Notes: generated by a model not told the origin, from the sequence alone. A DNA stretch of 64,000 nt from an uncultured Clostridium sp. (GCA_930986425.1 CAKNJR010000006.1:17239-81238); one strand, 5' to 3'; shown: positions 1 through 9,168, numbered from the stretch's first letter. A program made the numbers and translations.

Positions 1-243
1 ACTAGTCTAGAAGAAATAGAATTATCGGAAAATTTAAAAACTATAGGAAATTATGCATTTATAGGTTGTTATTCATTAAGAAAAATCGTAATTCCAGCAT
101 CAGTAGAAACCATTGGCTCATCAGTATTTAGAAATTGTGACAGCCTAGAAAAAATCACAATTAAAGGTTCACTAAATACAGAAAAATTCAAAAGAGAAGA
201 ACTAGGCGTTGGTCCTGATGTTGAAATAATATATACAGAATAA
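1..243 (+). CDS. Leucine-rich-repeat (BspA-like) protein, C-terminal fragment
   Basis: The reading frame is open from base 1 to a TAA at 241-243, so only the last 80 residues are in the window. It shows two BspA/LRR_5-type repeats, recognisable from the spaced phrases TIGNYAF, SLRKIVIPASVETIGSSVF and CDSLEKITIKG. This repeat is typical of large surface-exposed or secreted proteins of gut Firmicutes and some parasites, where it is linked to adhesion. The remaining tail has no cell-wall anchor motif. The start, the signal peptide and the overall length lie outside the window, so nothing more specific can be said. Confidence 0.75.
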   Translation, partial: TSLEEIELSENLKTIGNYAFIGCYSLRKIVIPASVETIGSSVFRNCDSLEKITIKGSLNTEKFKREELGVGPDVEIIYTE

Positions 244-254
244 GTTAAAATAAT

Positions 255-329
255 AAAAAAGAACTCTAAAACGGAATGTTCTAAAACACATCGGTTAATT
301 GGGATAATCAACAATAGAGTTCTTTTTTT
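255..329 (+). terminator. Rho-independent terminator after the LRR gene
   Basis: The arms AAAAAAGAACTCTA (255-268) and TAGAGTTCTTTTTT (from 315) are complementary and end in a T run. The loop is unusually long (about 46 bases) for a simple terminator. Confidence 0.6.
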
Positions 330-341
330 ATTATATAAGAA

Positions 342-409
342 AACTAAGTTTTTCCTATATAAAGATTTAATCAATAACTAAGTTTTTCCTATATAAAGAT
401 TTAATCAAT
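342..409. repeat. Perfect tandem duplication of a 34-base unit
   Basis: The unit beginning AACTAAGTTTTTCCTATA at 342-375 is repeated exactly at 376-409. It lies between the LRR terminator and the 3' end of spoVM and codes for nothing visible. Confidence 0.9.
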
Positions 410-425
410 AAATTAATCCTATGTA

Positions 426-500
426 CTAATCCTTTATTCCAAACAAAAATTTAACAATTCCCCTTAAAAACTTAGGAACTTTTTTTACAACAATAGTCAT
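426..500 (-). CDS. spoVM: SpoVM, amphipathic spore-coat anchoring peptide (24 aa)
   Basis: A 24-codon minus-strand gene encodes a peptide starting MTIVVKKVPKFLRGIVK and ending FLFGIKD. It matches the known SpoVM pattern of Bacillus subtilis (K-x-PKFL-x-GIV near the middle, glycine near the end, total about 26 aa). SpoVM is a curvature-sensing amphipathic helix made in the mother cell. It marks the outer forespore membrane and recruits SpoIVA for coat assembly. An AGGAGG lies six bases before the ATG, which strongly supports translation. It is probably under SigE control, but I could not pick a convincing promoter. The key proline (residue 9) is conserved. Another spore-envelope partner, sipL, is encoded at 13.8 kb. 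Confidence 0.87.
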   Translation of the reverse strand: MTIVVKKVPKFLRGIVKFLFGIKD

Positions 501-579
501 ACAATCCCTCCTAACAATTTGCAAATTATTTGAGCAATAATCTTATGTAATTGCCATCAAAACATACTATCTCAAGAAT

Positions 580-732
580 TTACTTATGGAATAAACAACA
601 AAGACCTGCAATAGTAATGGCAGCACCTATAATAAAAAGCCAACCGGATAATGGAAGTAACAGTACAAGTAAAACTCCTAATCCGAAACCAATGAGGCAA
701 GTTGCTAGCAATTTTTTAAGTATTCTACCCAT
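580..732 (-). CDS. Small hydrophobic membrane protein (50 aa), unknown
   Basis: A 50-codon gene follows a textbook AAAGGAGG site. The product starts MGRILKKLLATCL and has two hydrophobic stretches, residues about 8-27 and 31-47, separated by PLSGW. It therefore looks like a small two-pass membrane protein or hairpin. It is encoded just upstream of spoVM on the same strand (79 bases apart), so the two may be co-transcribed, but no shared function can be claimed. I do not recognise the family. The longer plus-strand reading frame over the same bases is a shadow without a ribosome binding site. Confidence 0.7.
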   Translation of the reverse strand: MGRILKKLLATCLIGFGLGVLLVLLLPLSGWLFIIGAAITIAGLCCLFHK

Positions 733-891
733 ATATTACCTCCTTTGTAACATTATATGTAAATCAAATAAAAATTGTTAAAAACTATTCCATAAACTTA
801 TCTTTTATGATATTATAAATACGCAATCAATAAAGCAAAAGAAACAAGCATGAATCAATAAGTGATGTGCAAAAAAGAAAGGAAATAGAGT

Positions 892-2628
892 ATGAAAAAC
901 AATGAAAAAAAAGTAAAGGAAGAAAAAATAAACATACCAAGATTAATATTAAGAATAGTAATAGTTGCTATTATATTAGCACTAATGGTGTTTGCAATAA
1001 AAATAGCGCCAAACTATGCAAGAAATGAATTTGCAGATGTAACAAACTTAGTAATTAACAACAATAATATAACAAGAAATGTAAAAAACGATATAATTAT
1101 CGAGGATAATACAATATACCTTTCAACAGATGATATGAAAAATTTCTTTGATGAATATTTAATAATAGAGGAAGAAAATCAAAGAGTAATCACAACATCA
1201 AATACAAAAACGGTAGTCATACCATTCACAGGAACAGCAATTTATGTTAGCGGTTCAGATACAACAATAGGACATTCTCTATTAATAAAAGATGATGTAA
1301 TATATATGCCAATTACTGACCTAACAGACATATATAATATAGAAGTAAAATATTCATCAGATAGTAATATAGTAACAATAGATTCTTTAAATAGAAAACT
1401 TGTACAAGCTACAAGTGAAAAAAATATGTCAGTAAAATATTTGCCAACTGTTTTATCAAGAACAGTAGATAAAATTAATGAAGGAGATACTCTAACTTTA
1501 GTATTAGATAGAGAAACCGGCGAAAAAGTTACTGAAAATGATTGGATTAGAGTTAGAACTCAAAATGGAGAATTAGGATATGTTAAGCAAGATGACATAT
1601 TAAATGAAAATACTGTTAGAGAAAATGAAGATGTCGGCACAACAATAGATGGCAAAGTAAGTTTAGTATGGGATTATTATTCTCAATATGTGTCAGCACC
1701 AGTAAGAGATGGTGAAATAGAAGGAATCAACGTAGTATCACCATCATTTTATGAAGTAACAGCAAGTGGAGATTTAGACGCCAATATAGGAAACAATGGA
1801 AGAAATTATATAGAATGGGCACATGCAAATAGATATAAAGTATGGCCAATGATTTCAAATAGTGAGTTAGGAGATATAGATGCTACCTCAAATCTATTGT
1901 CATCATTTGAAAATAGAGCATATTTAATAGACAATATTGTAAAAGCTCTAGAAGATGCAGGTGTTGATGGAGTAAATGTAGATTTTGAAAATATGTATCA
2001 AGAAGATAAAAACAATTATTCAAGATTTATAATAGAATTAGCTCCAAGATTAAGAGAAAAAGGACTAACACTATCAGTTGATGTAACAGCACCAGATGGC
2101 TCAGAAACATGGTCATTATGCTTTGATAGAAATGTTATAGGAAAAGTTGCAGACTATATAATATTTATGGGATATGACCAAAATGGTGTATCATCAACAG
2201 AAGCAGGAACAGTCGCAGGAGCAAACTGGGTAGAATTAAATATAGAAAAATTCCTTGGACAAGAAGGAGTATCAAAAGATAAACTAATATTAGCAATGCC
2301 TTTCTACACAAGACTATGGAGAGAAACTGATGGAACTCTAACAAGTTCAGTTGTTAATATGAGAAGTGTAACAATTCCACAAGGTGTTGCAAAAAGCTGG
2401 GATGAAGAAACAAAACAAAATTATATAGAATATGAGCAAAATGGAACAACATATAAAATGTGGATAGAAGACGAAGAATCAATCAAAGCGAAACTTGATT
2501 TAGTAAATGAGTATGATTTAGCTGGAGCTGCATATTGGTCAAAAGATAGAGAATCAAATACAATATGGGGAGTAATAGCAGAAGAATTAGGAATTAATTC
2601 AAATGAAGCAGAGTCAGAAAATCAATAA
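892..2628 (+). CDS. Membrane-anchored glycoside hydrolase family 18 protein with SH3b domain
   Basis: The 578-residue protein starts at an ATG after GAAAGGA. It has a lysine/glutamate-rich cytosolic tail, one membrane segment (about residues 19-40) and a copper-amine-oxidase-N-like stalk domain (about 60-165). An SH3b domain (about 178-243) follows, and a C-terminal GH18 barrel (about 258-565). The catalytic strand reads DGVNVDFEN (residues 359-367) with Glu366 as proton donor. The DGVN form is typical of the YaaH/YkvQ group that cleaves N-acetylglucosamine links in cortex or peptidoglycan. It is likely an extracytoplasmic cell-wall or spore-cortex hydrolase. It stands alone between a divergent spoVM pair and a terminator. 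Confidence 0.85.
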   Translation: MKNNEKKVKEEKINIPRLILRIVIVAIILALMVFAIKIAPNYARNEFADVTNLVINNNNITRNVKNDIIIEDNTIYLSTDDMKNFFDEYLIIEEENQRVITTSNTKTVVIPFTGTAIYVSGSDTTIGHSLLIKDDVIYMPITDLTDIYNIEVKYSSDSNIVTIDSLNRKLVQATSEKNMSVKYLPTVLSRTVDKINEGDTLTLVLDRETGEKVTENDWIRVRTQNGELGYVKQDDILNENTVRENEDVGTTIDGKVSLVWDYYSQYVSAPVRDGEIEGINVVSPSFYEVTASGDLDANIGNNGRNYIEWAHANRYKVWPMISNSELGDIDATSNLLSSFENRAYLIDNIVKALEDAGVDGVNVDFENMYQEDKNNYSRFIIELAPRLREKGLTLSVDVTAPDGSETWSLCFDRNVIGKVADYIIFMGYDQNGVSSTEAGTVAGANWVELNIEKFLGQEGVSKDKLILAMPFYTRLWRETDGTLTSSVVNMRSVTIPQGVAKSWDEETKQNYIEYEQNGTTYKMWIEDEESIKAKLDLVNEYDLAGAAYWSKDRESNTIWGVIAEELGINSNEAESENQ

Positions 2629-2734
2629 TATACAAAAATTAGAAAGACAAATAAAATATATGATTTCGTTCAAAAATAAAAATTACAAATTGTAGTAAAT
2701 TGTAAAAATAAGTAGTACGAAAATCGTAATAAAA

Positions 2735-2772
2735 AAGAATCACCCTGAATACAATGTATAAGGGTGATTTTT
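2735..2772 (+). terminator. Hairpin ending the GH18 transcript and covering the next gene's ribosome binding site
   Basis: AATCACCCT (2738-2746) pairs with AGGGTGATT (2761-2769), followed by a T run. The right arm AGGGTGAT is also the only Shine-Dalgarno sequence for the ATG at 2773. Confidence 0.65.
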
Positions 2773-3612
2773 ATGAATATTGGATATGTAAAATTAGACA
2801 AGCTTAATACATTAGAAAAAATGTATAGGAAACTGTTTAAAATAATAAGAGTTGTAAATAACTATTATTATATTCCAGCTCTCAATGAAAAAATAATAAA
2901 TAAGTTAATAGAAAAACTAAAAGCAAATAATATAGAATATGTTATTGCTGAGAATGATATAAACTTAAATTACAATAAATTAGATGGAAAATTTCTGTTA
3001 AAAATGGCCATTCCTGAGATATTAGATTACTGTTTTAATAAATTAGGAAAAAGTAAAGAATTTGAAGAAATATATATATGTGTAGAAGATTTTACAAAAG
3101 AAAATATACGAATAATAGAAAACTTAACGGAAAGAGTAAAAGTTGTAAACATAGTTACAAACCATTTAAGACAATTTCAAGAATTGGAAAGAAGATTAGA
3201 AAGAAAAGAAATATATATTACAGTATCAAGTAATAAAAGAAAGGCACTAAAAAGAGCAGAAATAATAATAAACTTAGATTGGAAAAACTTCAATGGATTT
3301 AATGTAAATAGGAATAGCATAATAATAAACTGTTGCAAAGAATTTAATTTGAATAAAGACTTTGAAGGTATACTTATAGAAAATATAGATATTCAAATAA
3401 AAAAAATTATGCGAATAATTAGTGAAAATGAGAATATGAATAAAAAGGAACTTTTTGAAGCGGAATTATTAAAGCAAAATAATTATGATGAATCAAGATA
3501 TATATTAGAAAAAAGTAAAATTCAAATAACAGGTGTAATTGGTAAAAGAGGAGAAATTAGTAATAACGAATTTGAAAAAATTAAAAGAATGAATAGCAAG
3601 GCAACTCTATAA
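2773..3612 (+). CDS. Hypothetical protein, 279 aa
   Basis: I do not recognise this protein. I chose the ATG at 2773 (MNIGYVKLDKL) because AGGGTGAT lies four bases upstream; a GTG at 2764 is in frame but sits inside that site. The protein is lysine/isoleucine-rich with no signal peptide or membrane segment. Alternating beta-strand/helix phrases (EEIYICVEDF, RVKVVNIVTNH, EIYITVSS, EIIINLDW, NSIIINCC) suggest a Rossmann-like alpha/beta fold, perhaps related to enzymes acting on nucleotides, but no glycine-rich loop is clear. It sits between the GH18 gene and greA, with its own transcription likely set by the hairpin upstream. Confidence 0.7.
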   Translation: MNIGYVKLDKLNTLEKMYRKLFKIIRVVNNYYYIPALNEKIINKLIEKLKANNIEYVIAENDINLNYNKLDGKFLLKMAIPEILDYCFNKLGKSKEFEEIYICVEDFTKENIRIIENLTERVKVVNIVTNHLRQFQELERRLERKEIYITVSSNKRKALKRAEIIINLDWKNFNGFNVNRNSIIINCCKEFNLNKDFEGILIENIDIQIKKIMRIISENENMNKKELFEAELLKQNNYDESRYILEKSKIQITGVIGKRGEISNNEFEKIKRMNSKATL

Positions 3613-3672
3613 ATATAGTTATGAAAAAATAAATTTATCTGTGAATTTTCTCTGAAAATTATCTAATTCCCC

Positions 3673-3701
3673 TTGACAAAATTTGAAGATGGTATTAATA
3701 T
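3673..3701 (+). promoter_or_regulatory. SigA-type promoter of greA
   Basis: TTGACA at 3673-3678 and TAATAT at 3696-3701 are separated by 17 bases, a near-consensus housekeeping promoter 38 bases before the GTG of greA. Confidence 0.8.
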
Positions 3702-3738
3702 ATGAAGGATAATTTTAACACAAAAGGAGGGATAAGTC

Positions 3739-4215
3739 GTGGACAGCGAAGAAGTACTACTAACACAAGAAGGCTTTGATAAGTTAGAACAAGAACTAGA
3801 GTATCTTAAAACAACTGAAAGAACAGAAATTGCTGGTAGAATAAAAGTTGCCCTAGGTTATGGAGATTTATCTGAAAACTCTGAATATGACGAGGCAAAG
3901 AATGCACAAGAAATGAATGAAAACAAAATAGCAGAGCTAGAAAATAAATTAAGACACGCAAAAATAATAGATTCTTCAGAAATAGATACAAAGACAGTTC
4001 AAGTAGGAAACACAGTTGAAGTACTTGATATGGACTTTGATGAAAACGTAACATACACAATAGTAGGCTCAACAGAAGTTGACTTAGCACAAAACAAAAT
4101 ATCTAACGAATCACCAATTGGCTCAGCTTTACTTGGCGCTAAAAAAGGTCAAGTGGTTGAAGCACAAATACCAGCTGGTGTTGCAAAATTCAAAGTACTT
4201 TCAATAAAAAAATAG
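3739..4215 (+). CDS. greA: Transcription elongation factor GreA
   Basis: The 158-residue product has the two GreA parts: an N-terminal coiled coil (about residues 1-75) carrying the tip motif DLSENSEYDEAKNAQ, and a C-terminal FKBP-like domain (about 80-158) with SPIGSALLGAKKGQVVEA. GreA enters the RNA polymerase secondary channel and stimulates cleavage of backtracked RNA. The acidic tip residues (D, E) needed for metal binding are present. The start is GTG at 3739, eight bases after AAAGGAGG. It is monocistronic, between its own SigA promoter and a terminator at 4220. The length is normal for the family. Confidence 0.97.
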   Translation: MDSEEVLLTQEGFDKLEQELEYLKTTERTEIAGRIKVALGYGDLSENSEYDEAKNAQEMNENKIAELENKLRHAKIIDSSEIDTKTVQVGNTVEVLDMDFDENVTYTIVGSTEVDLAQNKISNESPIGSALLGAKKGQVVEAQIPAGVAKFKVLSIKK

Positions 4216-4219
4216 CATG

Positions 4220-4264
4220 AAACCTGTTTTTAGAGATACTTTCTAAAAGCAGGTTATTTTTTTC
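4220..4264 (+). terminator. Terminator of greA
   Basis: AACCTGTTTTTAGA pairs with TCTAAAAGCAGGTT (one bulge), followed by ATTTTTTT. Confidence 0.85.
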
Positions 4265-4383
4265 GTTTAGAGGTATGTTATAAAAACATACCATTACACA
4301 GTTTTTTCCTTGTAAATATTGACTTTTAGGCTATAAAATAATATTATATATATAATAATTTTATTATAAAGAAAGGTTTGACT

Positions 4384-5256
4384 ATGGAAGCTCTTATGAC
4401 TACAACCAGTTTTGGTGGCGAACTATTAAGTTTCAAACTAGATGGTATAGAAAAAATTCACCAAGGAGAAGATGTGAGAGATGATAATGGTAAGGTGTAT
4501 TGGAAAAGACACGCACCAGTATTATTTCCTATTGTAGGTAAGCTAAAGAGAAATCAAACAATAATAAATGGAAGAACTTTTGAAATCCCACAACATGGAT
4601 TTGCAAGGGATATGGAGTTTGAGCCAGTAACAAAATTAGATAATTTTCATTCATATGTTTTAAAAAGTAACAAATACACATTAGCAAGATATCCTTTTGA
4701 CTTTGAGTTAACTAATACTTATAGGCAAGAAGGAAACAAACTAATATTCATATATAAAGTAATAAATACAGGAGTTACCAATATGCCTTTTGGATTAGGA
4801 GGACATCCTGCATTCAAAATTGACCCAGATGATTTAAAAAGGGGTAATTATTACTTAGAATTTAAAGAAGATGAAGACAGAGCTCATTTCCTATATCTAG
4901 TAGATGGTTTAGTTGGAACTGAGTATGCAAAAAACAAATTAATAAATGACAGAATATTAGAACTTGATGAGCATACTTTTGATAATGATGCCCTAATTAT
5001 AAAAGGAATTCAAAATAAAAACATAAGCTTAAAAAATAGTAGAACTAGAAAAACAATACTAACAATGGACTTTGAAGGTTGGCCATATTTGGGAATTTGG
5101 TCTAAACCAGGAGCACCATTTATATGTTTAGAACCATGGCAATCAACAGCAGATAGAATTCATAGCTCTAATGTATTTGTACAAAAGCCAGATATGCTTG
5201 TATTAGCACCAGGACAGGAATTTGAAGCAAAATTCTCAGTAGAATTTTATTGCTAA
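4384..5256 (+). CDS. Aldose 1-epimerase-like (galactose mutarotase fold, LacX group)
   Basis: The 290-residue protein carries the mutarotase-fold landmarks: WKRHAPVLFPIVG near residue 40, PQHGFARD near 74, and GLGGHPAFKID near 139. The two histidines (in QHGFARD and GGHPAF) and a late glutamate (CLEPW) correspond to the family's active-site residues. The family interconverts alpha and beta anomers of free sugars or sugar phosphates; substrate cannot be read from sequence. I chose ATG 4384 (MEALMTTTSF) because GAAAGG lies seven bases upstream; a TTG at 4378 overlaps that site. No sugar operon surrounds it, so the role is probably general. Confidence 0.85.
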   Translation: MEALMTTTSFGGELLSFKLDGIEKIHQGEDVRDDNGKVYWKRHAPVLFPIVGKLKRNQTIINGRTFEIPQHGFARDMEFEPVTKLDNFHSYVLKSNKYTLARYPFDFELTNTYRQEGNKLIFIYKVINTGVTNMPFGLGGHPAFKIDPDDLKRGNYYLEFKEDEDRAHFLYLVDGLVGTEYAKNKLINDRILELDEHTFDNDALIIKGIQNKNISLKNSRTRKTILTMDFEGWPYLGIWSKPGAPFICLEPWQSTADRIHSSNVFVQKPDMLVLAPGQEFEAKFSVEFYC

Positions 5257-5282
5257 TTATAAATAATTAAAGGATGTTGAAA

Positions 5283-5462
5283 ATGATAAAAATAATTTTA
5301 CTTATAATTATAGCAATCAGTGTAACAGTTATATATGATGCTAGAAAAATAGCTAAAAAATATTTTAGCTCATCAGATATAAATAGACAAGTACTACTGC
5401 TAAAAGTGGTGGGATTTCTCGTCGCCGTGATAAGCGCGATAGCACTAAGCTTTATATTATAA
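5283..5462 (+). CDS. Small membrane protein (59 aa)
   Basis: A short gene follows the epimerase-like gene by 26 bases. From ATG 5283 (MIKIILLIIIAISV) it encodes an N-terminal membrane segment (residues 2-19), a basic/polar middle (DARKIAKKYFSSSDINRQ) and a second membrane segment (about 39-58). The pattern resembles many small clostridial two-pass proteins of unknown function. AAAGGA lies nine bases upstream of 5283; an in-frame ATG at 5274 abuts that site and is less likely. It is probably in the same transcript as the upstream gene. Confidence 0.65.
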   Translation: MIKIILLIIIAISVTVIYDARKIAKKYFSSSDINRQVLLLKVVGFLVAVISAIALSFIL

Positions 5463-5528
5463 ATAATGACATTGCTATTGACAATTAATGTAAATTAATA
5501 AAATATAAAAATTACGAGGAGTTTATTT

Positions 5529-8171
5529 ATGAAAGAGATAGAAGGAAAATATAATCCAAAGGATTTTGAAGAAAAAATATATAAAAATTGGGAAGAAAAT
5601 AAATATTTTAAACAAAGTATGGATAAAACAAAGCCATCATTTTCAATTGTTATGCCACCACCAAATGTTACTGGTAAATTACACATGGGACATGCTTTAG
5701 ATGATACAATCCAAGATGTAATTATTAGAGCAAAAAGAATGCAAGGATATAACACTTTATGGCTTCCAGGGGCAGATCATGCGTCAATTGCAACTGAAGC
5801 AAAAGTTGTTCAGAAGTTAAAAAGCGAAGGTCATACCAAAGAAGAACTAGGTAGAGAAAAGTTCTTAGATGAAGCATGGGATTGGACTAGAAAATATGGT
5901 GGAGAAATCGAAAACCAACAAAAAAGACTAGGATGTTCATGCGACTGGGATAGAAAAAGATTTACACTAGATGAAGGACTTTCAAATGCAGTTTTAGAAG
6001 AATTTTGCAATCTATATAATGATGGACTAATTTATAGAGGCAAAAAGATGATAAACTGGTGTCCATATTGTCATTCATCAATATCAGATATAGAAGTAGA
6101 ATATAATGAAGAAAAATCTCATTTATGGCATATTAGATATCAAATAAAAGGAACAAATGACTATGTAGAAGTTGCTACAACAAGACCTGAAACAATGCTT
6201 GGAGATACAGCAGTTGCGGTAAATCCAAAAGATGAGAGATATACAAACATAATAGGAAAAACTTGCATACTTCCAATAGTAAATAGAGAAATTCCTATAA
6301 TTGCAGATGAATTTGTAGATATGGAATTTGGAACAGGTTGTGTAAAGATAACTCCAGCACATGATATGAATGACTACCAAGCAGGACTAAAACACAATTT
6401 AGAATTCATAGAAGTATTTGATGAATCAAATATAATGAATGATATAGTTCCAGAATATAAAGGACTAACTTCAGATGAAGCTAGACCATTAGTTGTAGAA
6501 AAACTAAAAGAGCTAGGAGCTTTAGTAAGCATAGAAGATTATACTCACAACGTTGGAAAATGTTATAGATGCCATAATACAGTTGAGCCAAGAATATCAG
6601 AGCAATGGTTTGTTGCAATGAAAAAATTAGCAGAGCCTGCAATAGAAGCTGTTAAAAATGGCGACATCAAATTTGTACCAAAAAAATATGAAAAAACATA
6701 TTTCAATTGGTTAGAAAATATTCAAGACTGGTGTATTTCAAGACAGTTGTGGTGGGGTCATAGAATACCAGCATATTACTGTGATGAATGTAATCATATT
6801 ACAGTTGCAAAAGAAAATCCAGAAAAGTGTGAAAAATGTGGAAGCACACATATTCATCAAGATGAAGATACACTAGATACATGGTTTAGTTCAGCTTTAT
6901 GGCCATTCTCAACAATGGGTTGGCCAGACAAAGACGCAGAAGATTACAAAACATTTTATCCAACAAATTGCCTAGTTACAGCATATGATATTATATTCTT
7001 CTGGGTTGCAAGAATGATATTCTCAGGAATATATGCTACTGGCAAAAAGCCATTTAGCGATATAGTAATGCATGGATTAGTTAGAGATAGCCAAGGCAGA
7101 AAAATGTCAAAGAGTTTAGGAAATGGTATTGACCCGTTAGAAGTAATGAACGAATATGGTACAGATAGCTTAAGATTTTCTGTATTATCAGGTACAACAA
7201 TGGGTAATGACATAAAATATATGCCAGAAAAACTTGACCAAGCATCAAACTTTGCTAATAAAATGTGGAATGCTGCTAAATTCATAACAATGAATGCAGC
7301 GTCAGATGAAGAAATCATCGAGTTTAGCAAAAATGTAAAAGGACTAAAACCAGAAGACAAATGGATAATTGGAAAACTAAATAAATTAATAAATGAAGTT
7401 ACAGAAAATATTAAAAACTACGATTTAGGTATAGCACTAGATAACATTTATACGTTTATATGGGATGAATTCTGTGATTGGTACATTGAAATGAGCAAAA
7501 CAAGACTAAATTCAGATGAAAAAGTTGTAGTTTCATATGTACTAGATTATGTATTTAGAAATTCATTAAAACTATTACACCCATTTATGCCATTTGTTAC
7601 AGCAAAGCTTTATTCACATTTAGTAAGTTATGACAATAAAGATATAATAATATCTGATTGGCCAGTTGCTTCAAAAGAAAATTACGAAGAAGATATGGCA
7701 TATATTGAAGAAATAAAAAATATAATTGTACAAATTAGAAATGTAAGAACAAATATGAATATTCATCCATCTAAAAAAGTACAATTAATAGTAGTAACAG
7801 AAAATAAAAACTTAGCTGAAAAAATTGCACAAGATGAAGAATTCATCAAAAAATTAGGCTTTGGTAGTAAATTAACTGTACAAAATAATGAAGATGGAAT
7901 TGAAGCTAATGCAATATGTGTATCTACTGGCAATTTAAAGATGTTTATGCCATTTAGTGAACTTGTTGATATTGAAGAAGAAATCAAGAGATTAGAAACT
8001 GAAAAAACAAGACTAGAAAGCGAGGTAGAAAGAAGTAATAAAATACTTTCAAACCAAGGCTTTATAGCAAAAGCTCCAAAAGCTAAAGTTGATGAAGAAA
8101 AAGCTAAATTAGAAAAATACAGCAAAATGTTAGAAGAAACAAAAGCAAGATTAGAAAATTTAAAATCATAG
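5529..8171 (+). CDS. valS: Valyl-tRNA synthetase
   Basis: The 880-residue class I synthetase charges tRNA-Val in the cytosol. It has the HIGH-like signature in PPPNVTGKLHMGHALDD (about residues 38-54), the KMSKS loop in GRKMSKSLGNGIDP (about 522-535), and the CP1 editing domain with ATTRPETMLGDTAVAVNP. A cysteine-rich insert (CDECN, CEKCG) and the C-terminal coiled coil (about 810-880) that contacts the tRNA are also present. Length is normal. GAGGAG precedes the ATG. Only 66 bases separate it from the upstream gene, so there is no room for a T-box leader, which is common before valS in Firmicutes. A TTGACA at 5478 may be a promoter, but no well-spaced -10 box follows. Confidence 0.98.
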   Translation: MKEIEGKYNPKDFEEKIYKNWEENKYFKQSMDKTKPSFSIVMPPPNVTGKLHMGHALDDTIQDVIIRAKRMQGYNTLWLPGADHASIATEAKVVQKLKSEGHTKEELGREKFLDEAWDWTRKYGGEIENQQKRLGCSCDWDRKRFTLDEGLSNAVLEEFCNLYNDGLIYRGKKMINWCPYCHSSISDIEVEYNEEKSHLWHIRYQIKGTNDYVEVATTRPETMLGDTAVAVNPKDERYTNIIGKTCILPIVNREIPIIADEFVDMEFGTGCVKITPAHDMNDYQAGLKHNLEFIEVFDESNIMNDIVPEYKGLTSDEARPLVVEKLKELGALVSIEDYTHNVGKCYRCHNTVEPRISEQWFVAMKKLAEPAIEAVKNGDIKFVPKKYEKTYFNWLENIQDWCISRQLWWGHRIPAYYCDECNHITVAKENPEKCEKCGSTHIHQDEDTLDTWFSSALWPFSTMGWPDKDAEDYKTFYPTNCLVTAYDIIFFWVARMIFSGIYATGKKPFSDIVMHGLVRDSQGRKMSKSLGNGIDPLEVMNEYGTDSLRFSVLSGTTMGNDIKYMPEKLDQASNFANKMWNAAKFITMNAASDEEIIEFSKNVKGLKPEDKWIIGKLNKLINEVTENIKNYDLGIALDNIYTFIWDEFCDWYIEMSKTRLNSDEKVVVSYVLDYVFRNSLKLLHPFMPFVTAKLYSHLVSYDNKDIIISDWPVASKENYEEDMAYIEEIKNIIVQIRNVRTNMNIHPSKKVQLIVVTENKNLAEKIAQDEEFIKKLGFGSKLTVQNNEDGIEANAICVSTGNLKMFMPFSELVDIEEEIKRLETEKTRLESEVERSNKILSNQGFIAKAPKAKVDEEKAKLEKYSKMLEETKARLENLKS

Positions 8172-8194
8172 AATGAAATAAGGGGTCTGATAAT

Positions 8195-9028
8195 ATGAAA
8201 GAAAAATCCAAAGAGAAAGATAATATTAAAAAAGATAATAAAAGTAGAAAAGTAGAAGAAACTCCAAAACATTATAAAGATGGAGAATTTAAAAAGGTAG
8301 AAAAAAAGGAAGTTAAAGAAAACAAATTAAATAAAGTTATCTTAACAATATTATTAATCCTAGTAATATTAGTAATTGCAATTGGAATAATATATGGTGG
8401 AAGAATAATAAATAAAGCAAAACTAGACAAAGAACTTGAAAATTTAGTTAGTAAAGACGTTTCAGTAGAAGAAATAGAAAACACTGAAACAATAACATCA
8501 GGAGATTTTGCAACTGTTGAAGAAACTGTAAAACAATATTTTAAAGAATATACTGATTTAAAAAATCAATTTACAGAAAAAATGAATGATGAAAAAATCC
8601 AAACAATATTAACACCAGAAAATTATAACAATGATGGCCCTGAATTTGAAGACTCTATAAATTATATAAACAAAACTAAAGAAGAATTTAATCAAATTGC
8701 TGATAGCTTAATGGTACTGCTTTCAAAAGAAAATATTGAATCTAGAATCGAAAATGAAGATATAAGTGATTATTATAAAGAATTATACAAAGGATATTTC
8801 ATAGAAGATAATGAATTATCAAGCACTTTTCAAGAATCACATCAGGACATAGTAGATAGTAAAACTTTAATGAATAACTTATATAATAATCAAATAAAAA
8901 TACTTAACTTCTTAAAAGAAAATAAAGCACATTGGGAAGTATTAGATGGCAAATTAGCTTTTGATGATGAAGAATTAACAAACACATATAATGATATGAA
9001 AAATAACTTGTTTATAGAGCAAGAATAA
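8195..9028 (+). CDS. Single-pass membrane protein, extracytoplasmic helical domain, unknown
   Basis: The 277-residue protein has a highly charged cytosolic tail of about 45 residues (KEKSKEKDNIKKDNKSRK), one membrane segment (about residues 47-70) and a largely helical, acidic outer domain. No enzyme motif is visible. It starts 23 bases after valS, so co-transcription is likely, and a terminator follows at 9122. Similar Lys/Glu-tail plus TM architecture recurs in this window (54380-55168), but the outer domains are not obviously alike. Function unknown. Confidence 0.75.
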   Translation: MKEKSKEKDNIKKDNKSRKVEETPKHYKDGEFKKVEKKEVKENKLNKVILTILLILVILVIAIGIIYGGRIINKAKLDKELENLVSKDVSVEEIENTETITSGDFATVEETVKQYFKEYTDLKNQFTEKMNDEKIQTILTPENYNNDGPEFEDSINYINKTKEEFNQIADSLMVLLSKENIESRIENEDISDYYKELYKGYFIEDNELSSTFQESHQDIVDSKTLMNNLYNNQIKILNFLKENKAHWEVLDGKLAFDDEELTNTYNDMKNNLFIEQE

Positions 9029-9121
9029 ATAAAAGATACTATTTGCACAAAATCAAGAATATTGCAAAATATGTCGAAAACTTATCAAAATTCGACAAAA
9101 CATCTTATGGAAAAATATACC

Positions 9122-9168
9122 AAAAAGAACTATAATGATTTAAGAAATTACTATGGTTCTTTTTTTAT
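9122..9168 (+). terminator. Terminator upstream of the spoIIA operon
   Basis: AAAAAGAACTATA pairs with TATGGTTCTTTTT (with one G-T pair), followed by further Ts. It closes the valS transcript before spoIIAA. Confidence 0.8.

Noticed and set aside
551..781. Plus-strand 76-codon ORF
   Set aside because: No ribosome site; it lies opposite the 50-codon minus-strand gene that has a strong AAAGGAGG.
5463..5528. T-box leader before valS
   Set aside because: Only 66 bases are available and no T-box (TGGxACC-type) motif or specifier hairpin is present.
7763..8272. 169-codon minus-strand ORF over the end of valS
   Set aside because: It mirrors the coiled-coil coding region of valS; no ribosome site and low-complexity sequence.
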